From: Chroococcopsis sp964623815
Lineage (GTDB): Bacteria > Cyanobacteriota > Cyanobacteriia > Cyanobacteriales > Microcystaceae
Length of the DNA: 64,000 bases
Assembly (NCBI GenBank): GCA_964623815.1
Contig: CAZUVR010000008.1
Span: 41,296 to 105,295, forward strand
Direction: 5' to 3'
The first letter of the stretch is position 1; each line of letters starts with the position of its first letter. The position numbers and the translations under genes were made by a program. The notes under the pieces were generated by a model. It saw only the letters and a program-made list of their open reading frames with translations. It had not been told where the DNA came from and did no database searches. Positions 52,648 through 60,955 of this stretch are shown one piece after another.

Positions 52648-53952
52648 TTAACAATCGAGAGTATTTAACTTTTCCCAAGGAGTGATCTGGCTATTATAAT
52701 CGTGCCACTCCCGATATTTTAATTTCACGTAGGACTTAACGAAATCCCTTCCGAGAGCCTGAGAAAATATCTCACTCTTCTCCAGGTTCTTCAAAGCATC
52801 CAATAGATTAGATGGCAAATATTTAGCCATCCCCGAGGCTAGAGGATCGGTGTAGGTGTTATTATCTAAACGCTTACCCGGATCTCTTTTCTCCTTAATC
52901 CCATCTATCCCCGCCGCGATTAAACCCGCCTGTAATAAATAGGGATTAGCCGCACCATCGGCGAGACGCAACTCGAAACGCCCGGGGTCGGGAATACGGA
53001 TGGTGTGAGTGCGATTATTACCGCTATAACTAATAGTATTGGGCGACCAAGTCGCTCCAGAAAGCGTTACGGGGGCGTTGATGCGTTTATAGGAATTAAT
53101 CGTCGGATTGGTAAAAGCGCAGAGGGCAGAGGCGGAATTTAATACGCCGCCGATAAAATGGTAAGCGAGTCCCGATAAACCTAATTCCCCTTCCCCATCG
53201 TAGAAAAGATTCGTCTTTCCTGCTAAATCCCACACCGAGAGATGGGTGTGACAACCGTTACCCGTAAGACTGGAGAAGGGCTTAGGCATAAATGTGGCTC
53301 TGAAACCGTGTTTTTCGGCGATCGATTTCACCATATATTTAAAAAAGGCGTGGCGATCGGCCGTTACCAGCGCATCAGCATAAGTCCAGTTCATCTCGAA
53401 TTGACCGTTTGCGTCCTCGTGATCGTTCTGATAGGCTTCCCAACCCAGAGACAGCATCCCGTCACAAATTTCGCTAATCACGTCGAAACGTCGCATCAAG
53501 GCTTGTTGGTCGTAACAGGGTTTACTCTGACTATCATAAGGATCGGATAATCTCTCACCGTCAGCAGATAGGAGAAAATACTCGCACTCTACCCCTGTTT
53601 TCGGACGATACCCGAGGGCTTCCGCGTCTTTTAAAACCCTTTTCAGTACGAGGCGGGGGGTTTGTGCGAGCGCCTCCCCCTCCACACTGTAGAGATCGGC
53701 GGGCATCCAAGCCACCTCAGGCCGCCAGGGAAGTTGAAAAAGACTATCCGGATCAGGTTTAGCTAGAACATCTGGATCGGCGGGAGTCATATCGAGCCAG
53801 GCGGCAAAACCGGCAAAGCCCGCCCCACTATTCGCCATTGTATCGATACTGGCGGCGGGAACCAGTTTAGAACGCTGTACCCCGAACAGATCGGTAAAGG
53901 AGATGAGGAAATAGCGAATACCTTTTTCACTGGCTAGGGCGGAGAGTTGCAT
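52648..53952 (-). CDS. glnT: Type III-like glutamine synthetase (GlnT)
   Basis: The 434-residue protein is a glutamine-synthetase-fold ligase: the N-terminal beta-grasp begins with the GIRYFLISFTDLFGVQRSK block, the catalytic domain has VECEYFLLSADGE, NDHEDANGQFEMNW, GNGCHTHLSVWD, and RRFEL-type substrate residues as FELRLADGAANPYL. This GlnT form differs from GlnA (about 470 residues) and is found in cyanobacteria and rhizobia. It may make glutamine or another gamma-glutamyl amide; a substrate shift is possible and not tested. It is the last gene of the desaturase-hydrolase-glnT run, 5 bases after the hydrolase stop. Confidence 0.85.
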   Translation of the reverse strand: MQLSALASEKGIRYFLISFTDLFGVQRSKLVPAASIDTMANSGAGFAGFAAWLDMTPADPDVLAKPDPDSLFQLPWRPEVAWMPADLYSVEGEALAQTPRLVLKRVLKDAEALGYRPKTGVECEYFLLSADGERLSDPYDSQSKPCYDQQALMRRFDVISEICDGMLSLGWEAYQNDHEDANGQFEMNWTYADALVTADRHAFFKYMVKSIAEKHGFRATFMPKPFSSLTGNGCHTHLSVWDLAGKTNLFYDGEGELGLSGLAYHFIGGVLNSASALCAFTNPTINSYKRINAPVTLSGATWSPNTISYSGNNRTHTIRIPDPGRFELRLADGAANPYLLQAGLIAAGIDGIKEKRDPGKRLDNNTYTDPLASGMAKYLPSNLLDALKNLEKSEIFSQALGRDFVKSYVKLKYREWHDYNSQITPWEKLNTLDC

Positions 53953-53957
53953 AAGAG

Positions 53958-54968
53958 TTACTGAAAGAGTAGTTTTTGAATATTTTTGCGGATGAAATTC
54001 TCATCTTCTGGGTTGTCGTAGGGATTACCTGCCCGATGTCCCCAAATAGAGGGAATTTCTCGATAGGTAGCGTTAGGGATCAAGTTTGCTTCCGCCTGAC
54101 AGTCGGCGGGAGTAAAGTATAAATCCGTGCTAGATGTCATGACTAAAGTTTTCGCTTTTATGGATTTGAGGGCCCGCTCGTAGTCTCCCCTGTAGGTGAG
54201 GTTATCGCTCACGTCGCAGCGTAGCCAAGTGTCGATCATGCTCAGTAGATTATGGGGATCGCGTTTACTATAATTAGCCAGCCAGAATCGAGTTAGATAA
54301 TCCTCTAGAGTCTGATAACCTAATTTTTTATAGATTGCCTCTTTATAAAAAGGTTGAGAAGCAGCCCAACTCGCATAAATATGGGCGAAAGCTTTTAAAC
54401 CCTTTTCTGGCTTGCCTTTAAATTCACTCCCCGTCCAACTCGGATCGGCGGTGAGAGCGTGACGGAGACTGAGGAGGAATATACGATTATGATCGGTAGT
54501 TTTAGCTGTTCCGCAGATGGCGGCTATGCGTTCTACTCGCTCGGGATATAGGGCAGCCCAATGATAGGCTTGTTGGGCACCCATCGACCAACCATAAACC
54601 AGGGCCAGGCGATCGATCTTGAATACTTCCCGTAATAATCGTTCCTGGGCGATTACATTATCGACATGGGTAAACCAAAAACCTTCTTCAGCTAGCTTGC
54701 ATTCCGGGGTATTGCTGGGGGAACTGGATAAACCGTTACCGAACATATTGGGGATGATGATAAACCAGCGCCTGGTATCTAAAATCGCGTCTTCTCCGAT
54801 GAGCCATTCTATATCCCGATGTTGGGCGCCGTAGGAGGTGGGATAGAGAATGACGTTAGAGCGATCGTCTTTTAATTTGCCGTAGGTTTGGTAAACTAGG
54901 TCTGCGAAGGGTAACTTTTGCCCGCATTGTAGTTCAAAGTTTTTTAAAATAAAGCATTCAGGATTCAT
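53958..54968 (-). CDS. Alpha/beta hydrolase, MetX/homoserine acyltransferase-like
   Basis: The 336-residue protein has the alpha/beta-hydrolase fold with nucleophile Ser128 in YGWSMGAQQ, an Asp at about 286 in TSSTDLYFTPADC and a His at about 314 in WGHRAG, the triad of the homoserine O-acetyltransferase family. The name often given is homoserine acetyltransferase-like, but GWSMGA differs from the GGSMGG of true MetX, and no met genes are near, so the acyl-transfer role is open. It sits in the desaturase-glnT run, overlapping the desaturase stop by 4 bases. Confidence 0.8.
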   Translation of the reverse strand: MNPECFILKNFELQCGQKLPFADLVYQTYGKLKDDRSNVILYPTSYGAQHRDIEWLIGEDAILDTRRWFIIIPNMFGNGLSSSPSNTPECKLAEEGFWFTHVDNVIAQERLLREVFKIDRLALVYGWSMGAQQAYHWAALYPERVERIAAICGTAKTTDHNRIFLLSLRHALTADPSWTGSEFKGKPEKGLKAFAHIYASWAASQPFYKEAIYKKLGYQTLEDYLTRFWLANYSKRDPHNLLSMIDTWLRCDVSDNLTYRGDYERALKSIKAKTLVMTSSTDLYFTPADCQAEANLIPNATYREIPSIWGHRAGNPYDNPEDENFIRKNIQKLLFQ

Positions 54969-55876
54969 GGACGTAGCGAAGAGATTATTTTTCGATTAAC
55001 TTCAATATATCCCTCGTCTAGGTGAATTAAGTGGCAACATAGTACATCGTGAGCTAATGGCAGGGCGTGAAAGGGGATGGAGGGGTAGAGATGATGCTCG
55101 GCGTGGTAGGGCATATTCCACATCAAAAAGCGCAACGGCCATATCGTGTAAGTAGTACGGGTATTGGTGAGATAGTTATCGTCGTTACTACATCCGGTAT
55201 GTTCTGACAGTAGGATAATTCTCAAAATCGGTTGCCCCGCCGCCAGAGGTATGAGCCAGTAAAGGAAAAACCAGGGTTGACCGACGCTGGCTGAAATAGC
55301 TATCCCCGTTAGATAAACTAATAATTGTAAGCGCACCGATCGGATTACTTCTTCCCGCGCCGATTCGGAAATATAGGGCAGTTCTGGCAATGTGCCCGTA
55401 GCAGACTGAAAATGAAAGCGTAGTTTTCCCATCCACCAGTTAAATCCTATTACTTCTAAAAAATATTCCTTTATATTTGTCGGTTTCGGGTCTTCTAATT
55501 CTGGATCTTTATCTTGTAACTGAGTGTAACGGTGATGCCACTTGTGATAGCGACTATAGAAGGTGCTGTTATAAAAAGAGAGAACTCCTGCTATCCAACC
55601 CACCACATCATTGAGCCTTTTATTGGCGAAGGCTGTGCGGTGGACGCATTCGTGCATCGTGGCAAACATGGAAGCAAAACTGAAACCGTAGATGACGAGA
55701 AAGGGTAGGGCGAGGGGCCAATGAGTGAGGTTAGTCGCCCATAAATACCCGCTTGTAACCATAATAGTTAAATGGCCCAGAAGCTGAAGGATTCCTGAAC
55801 GATTATCGCGCCGGTTGAGGGCGTTTAATTGCTCTACTGAGAGTAACTGATTACCAGGTTTAAGTGTAGTGGTCAT
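54965..55876 (-). CDS. Fatty acid desaturase-family membrane protein
   Basis: A 303-residue di-iron membrane enzyme. Three histidine boxes are visible: HECVH (75-79), HKWHH (111-115) and HAEHH (about 259), with hydrophobic segments between (for example LALPFLVIYGFSFASMF). It would introduce a double bond or hydroxyl into an acyl chain; acyl-lipid specificity is not resolved, and the size is shorter than the DesA/B/C/D enzymes (about 350), so a carotenoid or other lipid substrate is possible. It leads the run with the hydrolase and glnT. Two hairpins precede its ATG at 55877-55930. Confidence 0.82.
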   Translation of the reverse strand: MTTTLKPGNQLLSVEQLNALNRRDNRSGILQLLGHLTIMVTSGYLWATNLTHWPLALPFLVIYGFSFASMFATMHECVHRTAFANKRLNDVVGWIAGVLSFYNSTFYSRYHKWHHRYTQLQDKDPELEDPKPTNIKEYFLEVIGFNWWMGKLRFHFQSATGTLPELPYISESAREEVIRSVRLQLLVYLTGIAISASVGQPWFFLYWLIPLAAGQPILRIILLSEHTGCSNDDNYLTNTRTTYTIWPLRFLMWNMPYHAEHHLYPSIPFHALPLAHDVLCCHLIHLDEGYIEVNRKIISSLRP

Positions 55877-55881
55877 GGGAA

Positions 55882-55928
55882 GATTTTGAAAATCGGCAGA
55901 CAGATAATCTTACAAAAAATATCTGTCT
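55882..55928 (-). promoter_or_regulatory. Two inverted repeats in the leader of the desaturase operon
   Basis: Just upstream of the desaturase ATG are GATTTT/AAAATC (55882-55894, single-base loop) and AGACAGATA/TATCTGTCT (arms 55898-55906 and 55920-55928, 13-base loop). Both could form in the mRNA leader and control translation of the operon; this is inferred. Confidence 0.5.
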
Positions 55929-56047
55929 TTAAGTTGTATCAAAATTTGCCACCTGATGAAAGCTTTGTCTGTTCTACTACTTTAGATATATATGGTACAG
56001 AATAATAATCCCTTAGCTTTTCAACGGGAATAATTTAGATTTAACGC

Positions 56048-57232
56048 CTAACCATTAAAACGCCACAATAACCAAGCTCCTAAAATAAGCCCCATGAAAT
56101 TAGGTATCCAGGCCGCTAAAAATGGTGTTAATATCCCTATCAATCCTAAACTACCGATAAGAAAACTCAGCAGATAATACAAGAAAACGATCAATACGCT
56201 CAAACCTAGACTAGTTCCTCTATTCATTTGTTGAGGTAGGGAGCCGAAAGCGGAGCCGATCAAACCGAATATTAAACAGACAAACGGGAAAGAAATTTTT
56301 TGTTGAATTCTCACTGCAAACATTTTCTCTTTTTTCGTATCACCGCTGAGCTGTAACAGCTTGAGATATTCCATTGCTTGTACTATATTCATTTCATAGG
56401 GATCTCGTGCTTGACTGGCGAACTCAAATACCTCCTTTGGCAGAGGGAAGGTTTTATGCTTGAAAGGGATAGCTTCTGAATAAGAAGAATCCGGAGGTGA
56501 TAATAAATATAGAGTACCGTCGAAGAAATCCCATATATTTCGCTCGGCATTCCAGGAAGCGGAATCCGAAATCACTATTTCTCTCAGTTCTTGTTTCAGC
56601 CATGTGAGGATAGTTAAAGACTTCATTCGTTTCCCATCGAATTCCCGGGCGTAGAATAAATTCTTTAAAATGCGCTCCGTCCGGCCGTCGGCTAAAGTGG
56701 TGGTTTCATAGTTGGGATAGAAAATATCCTGGTTCTGCCAGAAATTCTGTTGATGAGCGATCGATTTCACTAAGATGCCCGTCGCGCGAAAGTTAGCCGC
56801 CGGTACTACTAATTCGTTAAAAACAAAGGTAATCCCCGTGACGATGAGACTGATGGCTAAAGCAGGAATCACCAGACGATAAAGGCTGATCCCACAACTG
56901 CGAAAGGCGATAATTTCACTGTCGTTGCTAAAACGTCCGTAGGCGAGCAGAGTTGATAATAAAATCCCCACCGGTAAAGCGTAAGAAACAAACTCCGGTA
57001 CTTTTAATAAAAGTATTTCTAGAGCATCTCGGATAGGCAGGTTAGAATCGACGATCTTGTTAGCTAAGTCGGAAAGATTGCCTATGGCTACACCCAAAGA
57101 GGCAAATAATCCTACGCTAAACAAGAAGGGGGGGAGGATCTGACTTACTATGTATCTATCTAGTAGAAACATACCATATCTCCCCATTGCCCACTTTTTA
57201 TTTAGAGATTTTATCTTTTCCACACTCATCAC
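56048..57232 (-). CDS. LptF/LptG-family permease
   Basis: The 394-residue protein has three N-terminal transmembrane segments (about 28-50, 65-90, 100-125), a periplasmic beta-jellyroll-like domain (about 150-285) and three C-terminal segments (about 305-390), the LptF/LptG (YjgP/YjgQ) layout. These proteins form the inner-membrane part of the Lpt ABC transporter that extracts lipopolysaccharide. The start at 57232 is an ATG; an internal start about 15 codons later (MGRYGMFLLDRY) is also plausible. Only one such gene is seen, as is usual in cyanobacteria. tRNA-Glu lies upstream. Confidence 0.88.
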   Translation of the reverse strand: MMSVEKIKSLNKKWAMGRYGMFLLDRYIVSQILPPFLFSVGLFASLGVAIGNLSDLANKIVDSNLPIRDALEILLLKVPEFVSYALPVGILLSTLLAYGRFSNDSEIIAFRSCGISLYRLVIPALAISLIVTGITFVFNELVVPAANFRATGILVKSIAHQQNFWQNQDIFYPNYETTTLADGRTERILKNLFYAREFDGKRMKSLTILTWLKQELREIVISDSASWNAERNIWDFFDGTLYLLSPPDSSYSEAIPFKHKTFPLPKEVFEFASQARDPYEMNIVQAMEYLKLLQLSGDTKKEKMFAVRIQQKISFPFVCLIFGLIGSAFGSLPQQMNRGTSLGLSVLIVFLYYLLSFLIGSLGLIGILTPFLAAWIPNFMGLILGAWLLWRFNG

Positions 57233-57353
57233 TACTAACAGGCTCTATCTTTATATCATGCCCCGCAAATCACGAAATTTGTTCCCATTTTCTTCAGATT
57301 TGCTCTATATAACTCGCTAGATAGAGTGCTTAGATTGCTGCAGATTTTTTTTA

Positions 57354-57426
57354 TACCCCCAAGGGAATTCGAATCCCTGTCGCCTCCGTGAAAGGGAGGT
57401 GTCCTAGGCCACTAGACGATGGGGGC
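57354..57426 (-). tRNA. trnE-TTC: tRNA-Glu (anticodon TTC)
   Basis: 73 bases on the minus strand: acceptor GCCCCCA with TGGGGGT (G-U closing pair, as usual for this tRNA), anticodon stem CCTCC/GGAGG flanking loop CTTTCAC with anticodon TTC, T arm AGGGA TTCGAAT TCCCT, discriminator A. In cyanobacteria this tRNA also supplies glutamate for tetrapyrrole synthesis. No encoded CCA is visible. Confidence 0.97.
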
Positions 57427-57452
57427 TTGGACTTGTTTTTCACACGTTTCTA

Positions 57453-57481
57453 ACTATAACCCGTTTTTCAGGAATAGTCAA
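57453..57481 (-). promoter_or_regulatory. Promoter of tRNA-Glu
   Basis: On the minus strand TTGACT (57476-57481), 17 bases, TATAGT (57453-57458), about 27 bases before the tRNA 5' end. Near-consensus housekeeping promoter. Confidence 0.7.
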
Positions 57482-57600
57482 GTAAATTTTCTAAGAAATT
57501 TTTATTCTGACCTGTGCCAATTGCAAAACTGTCATAAGATAGATTACTGGCGATCTGAAATCGGCTATATTAAGGGTGTGTGAGGAGAGAATAGTAATAG

Positions 57601-57645
57601 AAAAACCTTCGGGGTCGAAACACGGCAAGACTCCCGGAGGTTTTT
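57601..57645 (+). promoter_or_regulatory. Terminator-like hairpin in the ilvB leader
   Basis: AAAAACCTTCGGG (57601-57613) pairs with CCCGGAGGTTTTT (57633-57645), the arms matching over 13 bases with one G-U pair, around a 19-base loop and ending in five T. It lies 208 bases upstream of the ilvB start. It looks like a bidirectional terminator or an attenuator of ilvB. No leader peptide rich in Leu, Ile or Val codons was recognised. Confidence 0.55.
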
Positions 57646-57852
57646 CATTGAAAGCAAAAAAAAACAGCCCCTCCAACGGGAAAAAATAAAAATAGTCTGA
57701 CAATCTGGGAGTTTTTTGGAAAAAAAGTAGAGAAAAATAGTTAAATAGAATACACTAAATATAGATAATCTCGATTTCGTTATCTTTGTAAGTTGCAACA
57801 CAAGCAACGCTCATAATCATTTAGTTGTAAGAAAAATTGGACGGTCTGCCCT

Positions 57853-59709
57853 GTGGTTTCATCAATTTCTAAGCCTAGTATCCCATTAACTACCGTTCCC
57901 GGGCGCTGTACAGGTGCTTATGCTTTAATTGACAGCCTCAAGCGTCACGGCGTTCAGCATATTTTCGGTTATCCCGGTGGAGCAATATTACCTATCTACG
58001 ACGAACTGCACCGTGCAGAAGCAAGAGGGGATATTAAACACATATTAGTAAGGCACGAACAAGCGGCGGCTCACGCGGCCGATGGCTATGCCAGAGCTAC
58101 CGGGAAAGTAGGTGTATGTTTCGGGACATCGGGGCCCGGTGCGACAAACCTTGTAACTGGGATAGCTAACGCTCATATGGATTCGATCCCGATGGTTGTA
58201 ATCACGGGGCAGGTGAGCCGGGCGGCAATAGGCTCCGATGCTTTCCAAGAAACGGACATTTACGGGATAACCTTACCTATAGTCAAGCACTCCTACGTAG
58301 CCCGCCACGCATCTGAAGTGTCACGGATCATCGCCGAAGCTTTTCATATCGCTAGTACGGGCAGACCAGGGCCAGTTCTAGTGGACATACCGAAAGATGT
58401 AGGACAAGAAGAATGCGATTACGTTCCCGTAGAACCAGGCAAGGTGAAACTACACGGTTATCGTCCTACGGTTAAGGGAAATCCCCGTCAGATTAACGCA
58501 GCAGTACAACTGCTCGAACAATCTCAAAGACCTTTGTTATATGTGGGAGGGGGTGCGATCGCATCTAACGCCCACAATCAAATTCAAGAACTGGCGGAAC
58601 GTTTCCAGATACCCGTCACTACAACCTTAATGGGTATCGGCGCTTTCGATGAACACCATCCCCTATCCGTTGGAATGTTGGGAATGCACGGTACGGCTTA
58701 CGCTAACTTCGCCGTCTGCGAGTGCGATTTACTGATCGCCGTAGGCGCGAGATTCGATGATAGAGTAACCGGAAAACTCGATGAATTCGCCTCTAGAGCT
58801 AAAGTAATTCATATAGACATCGATCCCGCCGAAGTGGGCAAGAACCGCGCCCCAGAAGTCCCCATCGTCGGCGATGTACGTCAGGTATTGGAACAACTTC
58901 TACACCGGGTGAGAGAGTTAGATTATCCCGCTACAACTGGGAGAACAATCCCCTGGTTAGAAAGGATCGATCGCTGGCGGCATGATTATCCTCTGATCGT
59001 ACCCTATCCCGAAAACACTATCTCCCCCCAAGAAGTAATCGTAGAAGTGGGCAGACAGGCGCCTCACGCCTATTACACAACCGATGTCGGTCAACATCAA
59101 ATGTGGGCGGCTCAATTCTTGAAAAACGGCCCCCGACGTTGGATTTCTAGCGCAGGGCTCGGGACGATGGGTTTTGGCTTACCCGCCGCTATGGGGGCAA
59201 AAGTTGCCGTACCAGATGAAGAAGTTATTTGTATCAGCGGCGACTCTAGTTTTCAGATGACCTTACAGGAGTTAGGTACTTTGGCTCAGTACGGCATAAA
59301 CGTTAAGACGGTTATTGTTAATAACGGTTGGCAGGGTATGGTCAGACAGTGGCAACAGGCTTTTTATGGGGAACGCTATTCCTCCTCTAATATGGAAGTG
59401 GGGGCACCTAACTTTGAAATGTTAGCTCAAGCTTATAACGTCAAAGGTATAACAGTGTGTGAGCGCGATCAGTTAGCCGATAAAATAGCCGAGATGTTGA
59501 GTCATCAAGGCCCCGTAGTAATGAACGTATTCGTTACCAAAGATGAAAACTGTTATCCTATGGTCGCTCCTGGTCAAAGCAATTCCCAGATGATAGGTTT
59601 GCCCAAGCCCCGCCCTAATCTAGGAGCGGAAAATCTTAACTGTCCCAATTGCGGCGCAGTTAACGCTGTAGATAATAAATTCTGTCCCGAATGTGGCACT
59701 AAACTATAA
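57853..59709 (+). CDS. ilvB: Acetolactate synthase large subunit with C-terminal zinc ribbon
   Basis: IlvB condenses pyruvate to acetolactate or 2-aceto-2-hydroxybutyrate in valine, leucine and isoleucine synthesis with thiamine diphosphate and FAD. The 618 residues contain the ThDP motif VICISGDSSFQMTLQEL, the glutamate HEQAAAHAADGYARATG and the FAD-region GVGGGAIASNAHN-like segment. Beyond the normal C terminus (about residue 575) comes a zinc-ribbon tail with CPNC at 597-600 and CPEC at 611-614, ending GTKL. The start is GTG at 57853. A Rho-independent terminator follows at 59751-59776. Confidence 0.96.
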   Translation: MVSSISKPSIPLTTVPGRCTGAYALIDSLKRHGVQHIFGYPGGAILPIYDELHRAEARGDIKHILVRHEQAAAHAADGYARATGKVGVCFGTSGPGATNLVTGIANAHMDSIPMVVITGQVSRAAIGSDAFQETDIYGITLPIVKHSYVARHASEVSRIIAEAFHIASTGRPGPVLVDIPKDVGQEECDYVPVEPGKVKLHGYRPTVKGNPRQINAAVQLLEQSQRPLLYVGGGAIASNAHNQIQELAERFQIPVTTTLMGIGAFDEHHPLSVGMLGMHGTAYANFAVCECDLLIAVGARFDDRVTGKLDEFASRAKVIHIDIDPAEVGKNRAPEVPIVGDVRQVLEQLLHRVRELDYPATTGRTIPWLERIDRWRHDYPLIVPYPENTISPQEVIVEVGRQAPHAYYTTDVGQHQMWAAQFLKNGPRRWISSAGLGTMGFGLPAAMGAKVAVPDEEVICISGDSSFQMTLQELGTLAQYGINVKTVIVNNGWQGMVRQWQQAFYGERYSSSNMEVGAPNFEMLAQAYNVKGITVCERDQLADKIAEMLSHQGPVVMNVFVTKDENCYPMVAPGQSNSQMIGLPKPRPNLGAENLNCPNCGAVNAVDNKFCPECGTKL

Positions 59710-59750
59710 TTTATCGATATAGTTTTTACAACTTAACTCGACATGACTGG

Positions 59751-59776
59751 CCCTTGTTTCCCTACAAGGGTTTTTT
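59751..59776 (+). terminator. Rho-independent terminator of ilvB
   Basis: Stem CCCTTGT (59751-59757) with ACAAGGG (59764-59770), 6-base loop, followed by six T. It is 42 bases after the ilvB stop and 43 bases before the next gene start. Confidence 0.9.
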
Positions 59777-59818
59777 CTACCTTATATAAGGTAGCGATAT
59801 TACTGAACTCTAACCATA

Positions 59819-60940
59819 ATGAGACAAGAAACTTATCAGAATAGTATTCTCGTAGTTGATGACAGGGCCGATAATCTGCGTTTATTGTCCGCAATGCTAT
59901 CGAATCAGGGCTATTTAGTACGTAAAGCTCTCAGCGGACAGATGGCTTTGAAAACCATAGATACTCTTCCACCAGATTTAATCCTGTTAGACATTAATAT
60001 GTTAAATATGAATGGGTATGAAGTTTGTCAGATATTGAAAGCTAATAATAAAACGAAAGATATTCCTATTATTTTTATCAGTGCTATTAATGATGTCAAT
60101 GATAAAGTAAGAGCGTTTAAAATGGGTGGAGTTGATTATATTACTAAACCATTTCAAGCCGAAGAAGTAATAGCGAGGATAGAAAATCAATTAATTATCT
60201 GTAGACATAAGAGGCAGTTAGAAAAAGAAATTAAAGAAAAAGAAAAAGCAGAAGAAGCCTTACATTTATATCTTCATGCCGTATCGCATGATTTAAGAAA
60301 TCCCGTTATTTCTATGTCTATTATTTTAAATAATTTAAAAAATAAATCTCAAAAAGATTTAGAAAATATTCCTGTACCTTTATCTTTAATAGAACAAATG
60401 AGGGAAAGTTGTGATAGGCAGTTACACTTAATTAATTCTTTAATAGAAACTAGACAGAATGAAATATGGGGTATCTCACTAAATATTAAATATTTCTCCC
60501 TCTATGAATTAGCTCAAAAAATTAGTAAAGAATGGGAATGGCAATTTAAAAAGCATGAAGCTAATTTAATTAATAAAATCTCCGATAAGCTACCGAATAT
60601 TAACGGTGATTACTATCAAATATTGAGAGTGTGGGAAAACCTATTAGCCAATGCTATCAAATATAATTCACGGGGAGTAAACATAACTTTAGATGCAGAG
60701 TTAGTAACTGCCGACCGCGTATGTTGTAGTGTAAGCGATGATGGCATCGGTATAAGTCAAGAGCAATCTAAATATTTATTTCAGCGCTATCAAAAAGCAA
60801 AAGGTGGCTCGGATGGATTGAGCTTAGGTTTAGGGCTATATCTTTGCCGACAGATCGTTAATGCTCACGGGGGAGAGATAGGGGTAGAGAGTAACCCCTA
60901 TCAAGGTTCACGTTTTTGGTTTACCCTGCCAACGAATTAA
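59819..60940 (+). CDS. Response-regulator histidine kinase, REC-HisKA-HATPase
   Basis: A 373-residue soluble protein with an N-terminal receiver (about 5-125, Asp58 in LILLDINMLNMNG) fused by a Lys/Glu-rich coiled coil (about 128-150) to a HisKA domain with His157 in HAVSHDLRNPV, and an ATPase domain with NLLANAIKYN, DDGIGI and LGLGLYLCRQ. There is no transmembrane segment or other sensor, so it receives phosphate or a signal through the receiver and passes it to an unlinked regulator. Its AT-rich codon use is clear compared with ilvB. It ends 15 bases before the convergent adhesin-like gene. Confidence 0.92.
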   Translation: MRQETYQNSILVVDDRADNLRLLSAMLSNQGYLVRKALSGQMALKTIDTLPPDLILLDINMLNMNGYEVCQILKANNKTKDIPIIFISAINDVNDKVRAFKMGGVDYITKPFQAEEVIARIENQLIICRHKRQLEKEIKEKEKAEEALHLYLHAVSHDLRNPVISMSIILNNLKNKSQKDLENIPVPLSLIEQMRESCDRQLHLINSLIETRQNEIWGISLNIKYFSLYELAQKISKEWEWQFKKHEANLINKISDKLPNINGDYYQILRVWENLLANAIKYNSRGVNITLDAELVTADRVCCSVSDDGIGISQEQSKYLFQRYQKAKGGSDGLSLGLGLYLCRQIVNAHGGEIGVESNPYQGSRFWFTLPTN

Positions 60941-60955
60941 TATGGCGTTGAAAAT

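Noticed and set aside
55877..56047. Search for NtcA GTA-N8-TAC site before the desaturase-glnT operon
   Set aside because: No perfect palindromic match was found, so nitrogen control by NtcA is not claimed.
57233..57353. Extra tRNA or small RNA between lptF/G and tRNA-Glu
   Set aside because: No cloverleaf or stable fold seen in these bases.
57583..57645. Possible Yfr1-type small RNA on the minus strand (CTCCTCACAC motif near a hairpin)
   Set aside because: The motif order and a 3' terminator expected for Yfr1 do not match; the hairpin lies on the wrong side of the motif.
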